Source: Hevea brasiliensis (lineage: Eukaryota; Streptophyta; Magnoliopsida; Malpighiales; Euphorbiaceae). Taken from it: a stretch of DNA of 64,000 nucleotides. The notes beneath the pieces were generated by a model. That model had not been told where the DNA came from and ran no database searches. It worked only from the letters and a program-made list of their open reading frames with translations. Below are positions 49,002 to 59,859 of this stretch, in pieces. The stretch spans positions 40,720,467-40,784,466 of the forward strand of contig NC_079494.1 of NCBI RefSeq assembly GCF_030052815.1. The letters are read 5' to 3'. Each line of letters begins with the position of its first letter. Within the stretch, counting starts at the first letter, position 1. Made by a program: the position numbers and the translations under genes.

Positions 49002-50159
49002 TTGAAGAGAATTTCTTTGAAAACCCCTGAGGGTAATGAGATCATTGTTGTGGGGGAAAGGACAAATTTCTTGTCCAATGTCATCTCAGCCACAGTTGTA
49101 AGAAGAATGATGAGAAAAGGCTGTGAAGCCTACCTAGCACATGTGGTGGATACTAGGCAGGCTAAGCCAAACCTGAGTGATATACCCACAGTAAGAGACT
49201 TCCCAGAGGTATTTCATGAAGAATTGCCTGGTTTGCCACCAGAAAGGGAAGTTGAATTTGCTATTGAGACACTGCCGGGTACAACACCCATTTCCATTGC
49301 TCCTTATAGGATGGCACCCACTGAATTGAGGGAGTTGAAAACTCAGTTGCAAGAGTTGCTAGATAAGGGGTTTATACGCCCCACTGTGTCACCATGGGGA
49401 GCTCCAGTGCTGTTTATGAAAAAGAAGGATGGGACTTTGAGGCTATGCATTGATTACCGGCAGTTGAATAAAGTGACTGTGAAGAACAAATATCCGTTGC
49501 CTAGAATTGATGATCAGTTGAAGGGAGCAGGAGTATTTTCTAAGATTGATCTCAGATCAGGGTATCATCAGTTAAGGGTGAAGGATGCAGATGTGCCAAA
49601 GACTGCATTCAGGACCTGATATGAGCATTATGAGTTTCTAGTGATGCCCTTTGGCCTAACAAATGCACCAGCGGCATTCATGGACCTTATGAACCGTATC
49701 TTCCATCTATACCTAGATCGGTTCATAGTGGTCTTTATTGATGATATTCTGGTGTATTCCAAGACCAGGGAAGTACATGATGAGCATTTGAGGATTGTTC
49801 TGTAAACCCTGAGAGAAAAGAAGCTGTATGCTAAGTTGTCCAAGTGTGACTTCTGGTTGAATGAGATTGCATTCCTTGGACACATAGTGTCAGCTGTTGG
49901 GATTGGGGTGGATCCCAAGAAAATAGAAGCAGTGATGGAATGGAAGCCTCCCAGAAACACAACTGAGGTCAGAAGCTTCTTGGGGTTAGCTGGGTATTAC
50001 AGGAGATTTGTGAAGGGATTTTCCTTAATAGCTGCTCCAATGACCAAGTTATTACACAAGAATGTCAGATTTGACTGGAATAACAAGTGTCAGACCAGTT
50101 TTGAAAAGTTGAAGGCTATGTTGACAGAGGCACCAGCAGCACACCGCCAAAGGCTGTGA
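49002..50159 (+). pseudogene. Element T reverse transcriptase
   Basis: All in one frame but with stops at 49617 (TGA, in the position of the Arg of RTRYGHYEF in A), about 49803 (TAA, Gln of LQTLREKK in A) and about 50157. Motifs: [12 protein letters not shown] linker, [37 protein letters not shown], catalytic [10 protein letters not shown] (intact), [13 protein letters not shown]. Three residues (LFD in A) are deleted in the [10 protein letters not shown] region near 49513. Homologous to A over its whole length. Confidence 0.93.
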
Positions 50160-50876
50160 AAGGACTTTGTGCTCTACAGTGATGCCTCTCATAATGGGTT
50201 AGGGTGTGTATTGATGCAAGAGGGGAAGGTGGTCGCTTATGCTTCCAGACAGCTAAAGCCACATGAACAGAATTACCCTACCCATGATCTAGAGCTTGCA
50301 GCAATTATCTTCGCACTGAAGATATGGAGGCATTACTTGTATGGTGAAAAGTGCTACATTTATACGGACCACAAAAGCCTAAAATACTTACCAACCCAGA
50401 AGGAGCTCAACCTTAGACAGAGGCGATGGATTGAGTTCCTGAAAGACTATGATTGTGTAATTGACTACCATCCTGGGAAGGCAAATGTAGTTGCTGATGC
50501 TTTGAGCAGAAAATCCATGACAACTTTGAGATCATTGAATGCCCGTCTAACTTTGATTCAAGATGGAGCTATTTTGGCTGAGTTGCAAGTGAGGCCAACC
50601 CTGTTACAGCAGATTTTAGATGGGCAGAAGGTAGATGAGAAGCTAATGGCTATTATGAGCAAAATCTCAGAGGGAAAAGCAACTGACTATGGGGTGAAAT
50701 CAGATGGGTGTCTGTACTACAAAGGAAGACTGTGTGTACCAGATGATGGGGAATTGAAGGCCAGTATTCTAAAAGAGGCACACACCAGTGTATATGCTAT
50801 GCACCCAGGAAGTACAAAGATGTATCATGATCCAAGCTTCAGATTAGTGGCACAGTATGAAGAAGGACATAGCTGA
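50160..50876 (+). pseudogene. Element T RNase H and integrase zinc finger
   Basis: Open for about 235 codons. The RNase H catalytic acids are in place: [32 protein letters not shown] linker ([15 protein letters not shown]...) leads to the integrase finger [19 protein letters not shown]. Comparison with A shows two single-base deletions near 50832 and 50850 that shift the frame before the two Cys of the finger. Confidence 0.92.
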
Positions 50877-51296
50877 CTATGTGACTAAATGCTTGACATG
50901 TTAGCAAGTCAAGGCAGAACATCAAGTTCCATCGGGTTTGCTACAGCCTATACGCATACCTGAATGGAAATGGGATCGGGTCACCATGGATTTTGTAAGT
51001 GGTCTACCTCTCACCCGGAAGAAACATGATGCAGTATGGGTTATAGTTGATAGATTGACTAAGTCAGCACACTTTCTGCCAGTTAGGACTGACTACTCAC
51101 TGGAGAAGTTAGCAGAATTATATATCAGTGAGATAGTTAGACTGCATGGAATTCCACTTTCTATCATATCTGATCGAGACCCAAGGTTTACATCGAGATT
51201 TTGGAAGAAGTTGCATGAGTCCTTGGGTACACAACTCCACTTCAAAGACTGACTTTCCATCCTCAGACGGATGGGCAATCCGAAAGAGTAATCCAG
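50877..51296 (+). pseudogene. Element T integrase catalytic core, upstream exon
   Basis: A TAG stands in the CQQVKAEHQ motif (about 50901), then 50938-51252 is open: [13 protein letters not shown] (first Asp), [25 protein letters not shown] (second Asp). Two extra bases near 51245 restore the original frame, in which [10 protein letters not shown] holds the catalytic Glu. All three catalytic residues survive in T, unlike C. The exon ends ATCCAG at 51296. Confidence 0.92.
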
Positions 51297-51371
51297 GTAA
51301 ACAATTGAAACCAATGGAATTGATACAAATATTGAATTAAGATGATAACAATAACATGAAATATATGTCAG
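51297..51371 (+). other. 75-bp GT-AG intron-like insert in the T integrase
   Basis: The sequence runs ATCCAG, then GTAAACAATTGA ... TATATGTCAG, then GTCCTTGAGG. Without it the two halves of the integrase join at the same codon as in C (VIQ followed by LEDML). It contains an in-frame TGA, is AT-rich, and has a GATAAC-type sequence about 25 bases from its 3' end that could serve as a branch point. CAGGT occurs at both borders (51294-51298, 51369-51373). The same insert is in A. Confidence 0.78.
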
Positions 51372-52133
51372 GTCCTTGAGGATATGCTGAGGAGTTGTGT
51401 CATTGAGTTTGAGGGAAATTGGGATAGATACCTCCCACTGGCAGAATTTGCATACAACAATAGCTACCAAGCTAGTATCCAAATGGCCCTATATGAAGTA
51501 CTGTATGGGAGGAAATGTAGAACTCCAGTGTGCTGGACTGAATTGGGCGAAGACAAACTGGTGGGGCCAGATCTGGTGAAACAGACTGAGGAGAAAGTGA
51601 AACTAATGAAAGCCAATTTAAAGGTTGCCTCAGACAGACAGAAATCTTATGCTGACCTGAAGAGAAAAGAAATAGAATATACGGTTGGCGACAAAGTATT
51701 CCTCAAGGTGTCACCGTGGAAGAAGGTATTGAGGTTTGGAAGAAAAGGTAAGTTAAGCCCTAGGTTCATTGGCCCATATGAAGTCATTGAACGTGTGGGT
51801 CTAGTGGCCTATAGGCTAGCTTTACCACCAGAGCTAGACAAGATCCACAATGTGTTCCATGTGTCCATGCTCAGAAGATATCGCTCAGATCCTTCACATG
51901 TCATCTCCAGGGAAGAAATTGAAATACAGCCAGATTTGACATATGAAGAAGAACCTCTACGGATCCTGGCTCGGGAAGTAAAAGAATTGAGGAACAAGCA
52001 GATTCCACTGGTGAAAGTGCTTTGGAGGCACCACAACACCGAGGAGGCAACTTGGGAAAGTGAAGAAACGATGAGGCAACAGTTCCCTCAACTGTTTGCA
52101 TCAGGTAAATTTCGAGGACGAAATTTAAATTAG
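51372..52133 (+). pseudogene. Element T integrase C-terminal region and chromodomain
   Basis: Open from just after the insert to the stop at 52133 (about 250 codons), the longest intact part of T. It contains LEDMLRSCVIEFEG, AEFAYNNSYQ, YGRKCRTPVCW, DLKRKEIEYTVGDKVFLKVS, SPRFIGPYEV and FHVSMLRRYRSD, and then the chromodomain VKVLWRHHNTEEATWESEE about 45 residues before the end. The C-terminal chromodomain places the element among chromoviruses; with the long LTRs it suggests the Tekay/Del lineage. The chromodomain would bind modified histone H3 and guide insertion into heterochromatin. Confidence 0.92.
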
Positions 52134-52143
52134 AGGGGAAGAG
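52132..52143 (+). promoter_or_regulatory. Polypurine tract of element T
   Basis: AGAGGGGAAGAG just before the 3' LTR; identical to that of A. Confidence 0.9.
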
Positions 52144-52144
52144 T

Positions 52145-55092
52145 TGTAACAACCTCCCGGTAGCAACTACGTACATTCTACTGTTCCGGTGACCAGTGTC
52201 GGTCCGGACAGCTAGAACGTCTGGAAAATATTTAAACTAAAGTGAGGAACCATAATTAACTCAAATATTAATAAGAAAAATTTAGGAAAAATTTTAGAAA
52301 TAAAATACAACCAAATTAAACGAGCCGGTGCCCAAGCGATGGGTAACCCAGAGGGAAGTTGCGGTTCTCGCAACTAGGAGCCCTAGACCCGGGGGAAAAA
52401 TTATAAAATAATTTTTGGGACTCCAGAGAAGGGTTATTGAGGTTCCTATGGCATTAGAATGTCAAGAAAATATTTAGAAAAATTTTTCAATCGGTACAGA
52501 CAATTTTGACCCGTTAAGCCAAACGGAGGGCATTTTGGTCATTTCGCCTTCAGAGGCGATTTTTGGCCAACTTGTCCAGTTGAGTAAATAATTATTATGA
52601 CATAAAATATGAATTAATGTTGATGAAAAATGAATTCAAAGTTAGTAGAAAAGAAAAGAATAGGAAATACAATATAATGCAAATTATGACATCATTATGA
52701 TGTCATTTAAAAGTTTCCACCAATTACATTTAAACAACCACTTAATTAACTAATAAAAAGAGATAATTGAGACAAAAGAAATCAAAATACCATCTGCTCT
52801 TCCTCACCCAAAAACGTTACACTCTCTCCCAAAACCCATTCCTCCATGGAAGCTTAATGGAAGCTTGAGACAACCCACCAAATCACCTTGAAACCACAAC
52901 CTTGCTTCACTAAACATTGATTTTTCAACTTGAACAACCTCTAGCCAGCAAAAAGAAGAAGGAAGAAGGGATTTTTGGAGACTTGGAAAAGTTAGCAAAA
53001 GAGGTTAGTGCCCAATTTATTCTCTCTCACTCAATTCATGTTTAAGAACATGATTTAAGTTGAAATTGTAAGTTTAATGTATAAATTGAACTTTGAGAAC
53101 TTGGAGACTTGAACAAAAATTAGGGTTTGCTCATGAAATGGTATATGAACATTCTAATAGTCAATTAGTGACCATTTTAGGTAAGTTAATCATAATTTGA
53201 AGTGAACTAAAGTGTTACAAACCCAATTGGTAGGTCGCCTAGGGACAAGACAAGGAGGCTGTGAATCCAGCCTGTTTGGACTGCCATATCTTTGGCTGTG
53301 TAGGTCCAATTGGTGTTTGGCCAATTGGACATGAAACTAGACTTATAATGGCACAATTTTTCTGAAGAAACCATATCCAAAAGACCAAAGCAAGTAGACC
53401 AAAAGTTGGCCCCAATTCGGATACCCTGCAAACTGATTCTGCAGAATGACCAAATGAACAGTAACTGTTCATTTGGCCATAACTCACTGTAGATATGGTC
53501 AATTGACCTGAAAGTTTTACAGCAACAAGTTAAGACATAGAAAAACAACTTTCATGAAGAAACCTACCCCAAATTATGAGCAGAACCTAACCCAAATGGC
53601 AGTCACATTCACTGTTTATGGTACTGTAGATTTGGTAATTCTGCAGTTTTTCCAATCCGACCAGCTGTGGTTTTTGAACCATATCTGGAGCTACAAAACT
53701 CCAAATGGAGTGATTCAAAAAAATGAAATTCAACTAGATAAAATAAGGAACAACTTTCATGTTTACCATTTCCTCAAATTCCCACTGCAACAGTGCCCAA
53801 TGGAACAGTAAAGTTGGGCTACAAAAACTGAATATTCTACTTCCCTTGGTTTAAACTTAGAAATGGTATTAATGCTTAATGCCAATAATTTTTGAATGCA
53901 AAATGTGGTATGTTGGAAGTGTCAAAACCAATGTACCTATTTTCTATCAAAAAGTCAACATTTTTGTTGACCAATGAGGTGAATAGTGACACCAAAACTT
54001 GAAATTCAAAATTTGAAGAATTCAAAAGTATCAAATGCCCTAATACACCTAACAAGATTGGTTTGGATAGTTTGGCATGCCAATAGGGTTCAGTTAGCAG
54101 TACTGCACATGGCATTATGCCATTCTGTGATTTCATGGCTTCTAGCCATTCTGACCTTGTATTGAGATGTGGCCTTGTGCCTAATATTATTCTGACTTGT
54201 TAGCCGTTACATTTGCTGCCGGGAGATACATATGTGACCGATGGTGTGACGGCCCGAGGTACTTGATACCCAGTGCCAGTTTACCCGTTTATCTAGTCCA
54301 GTCGTCTAGTATAGGTTACTTGGGCAACCAAATGAATGAAAATGGACAAAGTTAAAGAAATAAATGAATATAACAAATACAAAACAAATAAGACATATAC
54401 ATTCAATACATATTTATTTTCTGCTATTTTCTTTTATTTTATTATTACACCACTAAGCATTATTGCTTAGCGCGTTACTTTTGCCATGCTTAGGTTCTGG
54501 AGATACAGATCGAGAGCCCAGTAGACCGCAGACTGGGTGAGTCCATCCTACAGCTCTGCGCAGTGTCCGTGTCACCTCAACTTCTACAGTGCATTGGTAG
54601 GACACTAGGTGTCATTTTGGTATTTTGTAACTAATTTTTATTTTCTCATATGTAATTGAACTTATGTAATGTATTTTGAGCTTCATGTAAATAATGAAGA
54701 TTTGTGGTTATGTATGGAAAAATTTGAGTATTTATTCATTGCTTATACATGAGTACCCTGAGAAATGATTGATTGAGAAATGTTGTTGAAAAATATTGAG
54801 TTTGTGATGACATTGGAGTTTGAGAAATGATTGAGTATGAATATTGGAAGTGTTTTTAACAGGTTCCGAAGAACTGTTTTCTCCATTTTTTAGCCGATAC
54901 TCTGCCGGATTTTCCTTAAAATTTTCGGAACCTCAAATAAATAATAATTTTGATAAATGGCTTAAATAAATTATATTTCATAAACTATATTCAAAACTAT
55001 GACAAAAATTAAATAAGTTAAAATAGAGGGTGCCGATACACCGTGTGACATTGCTTACTCGGATATACTGTACACGGGTGAGGGGTGTCACA
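52145..55092 (+). repeat. Element T 3' LTR
   Basis: 2948 bases, matching the 5' LTR throughout. It ends TGTCACA and is followed by GCAAG (TSD). Confidence 0.95.
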
Positions 55093-56216
55093 GCAAGACT
55101 CTGAATAGATCCTTCTGCAGTAGTAGGAGCTGAACCAAATCTAGGGGCACTGTTGTAGTCCTTAGCAAGATGGCCTTTGCCTCTACAGTTAAAGCAAGCT
55201 CCTGTTTTCCAATAGCATTCTCCCCCATGAATCTTGCCACAGGTCTCATAGAGGCGAGCAGGATATGAACCCCTGGTCGACTGCTAACTAGATCTAGGGG
55301 GTCTTTGACTAGAGAATCTGCCCCTTCCAAACCTTCCACCTCAACCTCTGCTAGGTCCCCCAAATTTCTTCTTCTTTCCAGATGTACCACTAGGACTTTG
55401 CTCTACTGATTTTTCCCCTTTATCTTTCTCTGTTTTCTCAGTCTTCTCTGATTTCTCTTTTACTGGTGCCTCTTCTAATTCAATCCTTTCTAGCTCAAGT
55501 GCTTGAGAGATGAGCTCAGAGAAGTTACTGTGTCTGAATCCCACTACTTATATCCTCAAACTGGGCTTCAAACCAGTCTCAAATCTCTTACACCTTTCCT
55601 TGCTGGTAGAAAGGAGACTCCCAGCATAGTGGCTTAAGCAGGAGAACTCCCTCTCATACTCTGCCACTGATCTGTTGCCTTGTTTCAGACTTAGAAATTC
55701 TTGCAATTTTTTATCCACATATGCATCTAGGACATATTTCTGTCTGAAGTCTTTGATGAAGTCATCCCAGGTCAGTACTGGTGGTTCTGCCAAGCTTTGG
55801 GGAATGGTCTTCCACCAATCATAAGCATCCTCTTGTAGTGGTGACACGGAGTATTCAAACTTCAGTTCATCAGAGCAGTGCAATTTCTTGAATACTCTAT
55901 CCATTCTTTCCAGCCATTGCTCTGCCTCTAGTGGGTCTACTGTACCCTTAAATTCCATGGCCACATACTTCAATAACTTATCATATTGTCTGACTGGAGC
56001 TTGGGGTTGCACCACAGGAGTCTGGGGTGGAGCTTGAGCAGGCATACCCCCAGCTATCTATTGAAACATTACAGCCACCTGCTGGGCAAATTGTGCCGAA
56101 AATTGTGGCATCGGTGGGGCTGGTGCCACTAACCCGCTGACATTTTCTAGAGCTAGGGCTTCTCCTTGAGCCTCAGTTTCAACAGATTGCTCAATAGAGC
56201 GATCCCCTTCTTCCAT
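55093..56216 (-). pseudogene. Element C gag and zinc knuckle
   Basis: The ATG at 56216 starts MEEGDRSIEQSVETEAQGEA. The frame passes a TAG at 56058-56060 and enters the capsid core (55548-56045): YVAMEFKGTVDPLEAEQWL, RVFKKLHCSDELK, DAYDWWKTI, FRQKYVLDAYVDKKLQEF, SVAEYEREF, CKRFETGLKP. A TAA at about 55545 follows, then a Lys- and Glu-rich linker, a frameshift near 55345-55390 and the zinc knuckle CFNCRGKGHLAKDY, whose last Cys is Tyr. The frame then meets the T insertion at 55092 and continues at 44344. Confidence 0.92.
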
Positions 56217-56384
56217 ATTAGTCTGGAGTAGGATATCTCCTGAACAAATAACACAAGGAGGTTTCCCTCCGTTAGTTCATATTTATGATGTAATGCACTG
56301 TATGCAATAAATAAGGACATTGAGCAGTTGTACTTAGCAAAGAAAAGACACAAATTCACAAGTTAAAGCATACTTTAAAAATTT

Positions 56385-56396
56385 GTTCTGATACCA
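56385..56396 (-). promoter_or_regulatory. Primer-binding site of element C
   Basis: TGGTATCAGAAC on the minus strand: the initiator-Met type with one change against A and T. It lies eight bases from the LTR edge at 56405. Confidence 0.85.
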
Positions 56397-56404
56397 CTAA
56401 AACA

Positions 56405-59400
56405 TGTTACACCTTATCCCTCTGTAAGGCATAACATGATCCCATAGAATACTTAATGAACTACCGAACTTCACCTACCGATAACTCATTAAGTACCCTA
56501 CAAGGGATTTTAAAACCATTTTCTTACTTTTTAGAAGTGGTGAGCATTTTCTTATTTTTAAAAGAAGTTTAAAGGCTAGTTCAAAATTTTGTCCATTTTT
56601 ATTTTTTCACAATGTTTAGAAAAATTTATGCAGAGTGCCGTCTATATTTGGGGAAAACAGTTCTTCAAAAACCTATAAAAACACTTCCAATAATTCTTTT
56701 TCATCAAAATCCATCACTACCACAACAAACTCAAATCAATTTTTCCCAAACTCCAAAATTCCAACATAATTCTCAATTCAAATATCATCAAAAATAACAC
56801 TAAATAATTTCATTAAAGTAAAATCAATTTACATTCATCAACCAAACTTTACATAAGCAAATCCAAAATAATATTATTACAAACTCTATACAACTGCTCA
56901 TGACCAGTTTTTACATATACATACAGTTACATACACAAATATAAATATTACATTCAGGGCATAAATTTATACCCGACAAAACTTCAGGAAATGTGGCTCC
57001 ACGATCCTCAGCAGCTCACTCTACTGCTCCTCTAGTCTCTATATCTGCGATAGCAATAACAACCATCACTAAGTACTATGACTCAGTGGTGCACAACATA
57101 CTAAAATAACCTTTATGTATAATTTAAATCATACTTATTCAAAAACTAAATTGAATATGAGCAATAAATACAAAACATGATTTATAAGCTTTTAATCCAA
57201 ACAATTTCATTTCAAAAGTCTCAAATAAATTTCATAAGAACACACAGTTATATCATGCCATTCGAAACAATAATCATCTCAATAGCCAGAGGCTTATGAG
57301 AAATCACATCACAAGGCTAGCTAGCTCAAATATATAGATATCCATTCAATTTCTTCTTCTACTGGCACACACCTCAACACTTCAGCCAGAGAAGGAATCA
57401 AAATTCAAAAGTATTTCTTCCCACTAGTCATGCTAGTGAGGTATTCAAATATATGGTCATGACACTGTGGTTTCAAAACTATCTTAACAATTTGCTAAAC
57501 ATTTATTGCCATTTCAAACACATACAAGTAAACTTTCAATAATTTAAGTCAAAAGCATAATACACATTTTGCAGTATAAGTAATTCATTTCATGCACTTT
57601 GTAAGTGAATTTTAAATAATATTGATGTTGTGCACAAACCTTATGCGAGTTGCCTCTTGCCTTGACTCGATGCCTCTAGTTCTTTCCCAGTATTCTTTTC
57701 AACTGAAACACACTATTTCACAGTGTTTCAGTATCATAATTTATCATAAATCCAAAAATGAATTCAAATCTACTTATACCTAGCTTTAATATGCTAAACT
57801 TGACGTTCTTTAAAATTTGTATTTAGGGGTTACTATTCACGATACTATTCAAGTCAATTTGTTGACTTTCTAATGCTTAATAGGTATGGGAATTCTAATT
57901 TCACCCACATACCACATTTTGGTTACCTAATTTTTTGGTTTTTTATTGTTTTCTCAAATCTTAAGTCTTTTAGGCACAAATTTCAAATTTTCAGTTTTGG
58001 TGTCCTATTTTGTACTGTTACATTGCATGTTGCTATTAGAATTTGGCTAAGTTTTTTTCATAGAAGTTGTTGGTTATTGTTTTAAATTTATTTCCATTTT
58101 TGAATCACTCCATTTGGAGTTTTTTAGCCCAAGTTATAGCCATTTGAATATGGCTGGCCGGATTTGATTTTACCCAGAATTCTGGGCAAATTTTGGGTTT
58201 TGGCAATTTTTATGGTTGACTGCAGGTGGATTTTCAAACAGGTTATGCTCAAAATTTGGGATTTTTTTCTGCATGAAAGTTGTAGGCCTATGTCTCATCT
58301 TTCTACTGGTAAAATTTCAGGTTATTTGGACCTTCCTAGACCAAGTTATGGTCATTTGCGTAATTACTGTTCATTTGGTCATTTTTGTACAAGTCAGTTT
58401 GCCTAATCCGAATTTAGCCAATTTGTTCACTAAGTTATGGTCACTTTCTGGGCATGATTCCTTAATGAAAAATGTGCCATTTTGTGTCTAGTTTCATTCC
58501 TAATTGGTTCCACACCAATCACACCAATTGAGTCAGTAAATTTTCAGTTTTGGTCCCTGAAAGGGACCTAGGTCATGCTGCCTGCAGAATGACCATAACC
58601 AATCCGAATTTAAACTTAGTTCCAACACTTCATACACACCTCAAATGGTTACACTTGACCATTCCTCAACTCAAATAAGGTTAACTATATCATTTGGCTA
58701 ATTCTCAAAATTTTCTCCCTAAACCCTAGGTGCCAAGAACCCTAATTCATAAAATTCAAATCTAACGCATTCTAAACATCTATCCATAGTTTACATACAT
58801 AATTCAACCTAAGCAACCATTCAAATGCATCAAATTCACTCATTTCAAACCTTAACTAAGGCTGGCCAAAATTCATGTTTGGTCCCTCAACCATGTTTTC
58901 TTTTGATTTTAAAGTTGAAATCTAAGTTAATTTAACTCATAACATGTATTTTAAAATAAAAATGTCCATTCAATTCCTTACCTCAACTTTGGAGTTCACT
59001 CCACCTAGTTCTTCTCTCTTCCTTCTTTCTTTCTTCTTCAATCTCCTTCTTAAGTTGAGGTAACGAGCTTTTATGAAGTATTTATGGGAAATATTAAGGT
59101 TAAATGAGGGATTTCAAGCTTGAGTGCAAGTTCCATTGTGGGTTGGTAATGGAGAGAGAGAGAGAGCTGTCCGGCCAAATGAAGAAGATGAAATGGTTTT
59201 ATTTTTTTTTCTTTTCTTTGTTTTATACATAATTATCTTAAGTTTTACTTAGTCAAAAATAAAATTAAATGTAATTATTTTTATGATCATGCGTAGGTCA
59301 CCACATGATGTCACTAATGCAATTTCTTTTCATTTTTCTTTTTTTTTTTGCCATTCTTCTTTAATTTAATTCTTGATTCTAAAATTTTATTTTCTTCGAT

Positions 59401-59859
59401 TTTATTGGACAGTTAGGTCAGGAGTCAGCTCTAGGGGTAAATTGATCAAATTTCCCCTCACCGGTTCGATCCGATTTGCAAGTAATTCAATATTTCTTCT
59501 GGATCCCTGACCTAATTATTTGACCTACTTAACAATTCTTTTTTGTGATTTTCTCTTTTCCACTGTGTTCACAATAGTCTTAAGGACAGCGGTGTCACAT
59601 TTTATGGTTCGAAATTTGAGTTTAGACTGACCTCATAGTCCTTCCCGAGAAGGTCACTCATCGTTGTAACTCCCGGCTCATTTAACTTCTTGTGTTCTAT
59701 TTTTCTTTTTTATACTTAACTATTTAACAATTACTAATTATTTGTTTTCAGGGCTTATCTAGTTGTCTTAGATGTGGTTCTAATCCCCTTAATTATCCAG
59801 ATCGACACCGATCACTGGAACAGTGAAATATACCAGGCTATGCAAATAGGGGTGTTATA
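56405..59859 (-). repeat. Element C 5' LTR
   Basis: 3455 bases, tail TGTTACACCTTATCCC at 56405 and head end TGTTATA at 59859. It aligns with 1850-3602 and with LTR G. Stem CTGAGT/ACTTAG (minus strand) at 57069-57086, periodic units near 58077, 58289 and 58484. There is no independent gene; reading frames here are antisense. Confidence 0.92.

Larger units (their letters stand above)
44345..55092 (+). mobile_element. Element T: nearly complete Tekay/Del-like chromovirus
   Basis: The most intact element here: 5' LTR 44345-47294, PBS 47300-47311, gag 47422-48308, zinc knuckle/protease 48342-48983, RT/RNase H 49002-50510, integrase 50511-51500, chromodomain 51950-52090, PPT 52132-52143, 3' LTR 52145-55092. 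The LTRs have equal length within two bases and differ only at scattered sites by eye, so it is the youngest or among the youngest insertions. Gag-pol is broken by at least five stops and several frameshifts. It is inserted in the gag of element C, opposite in strand to C. Confidence 0.95.
1850..59859 (-). mobile_element. Element C: old Tekay/Del-like chromovirus, host of three large nested insertions
   Basis: Full-length-type Ty3/gypsy element read right to left: 5' LTR 56405-59859, PBS 56385-56396, gag 55093-56216, zinc knuckle plus protease 43913-44344, protease tail 21651-21852, RT/RNase H 5009-6551, integrase/chromodomain 3619-5008, PPT 3603-3616, 3' LTR 1850-3602 (incomplete at left). 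Adding the pieces gives an internal region of about 4.9 kb, close to T (4.85 kb) and A (4.83 kb). It was split by A (6557-21645), D (21853-43912) and T (44345-55092), whose flanking duplications join the C fragments in frame order. Coding parts carry many stops, frameshifts and lost catalytic residues, consistent with great age. C lies inside LTR F; its own TSD cannot be checked because its left end is outside the window. Confidence 0.85.
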
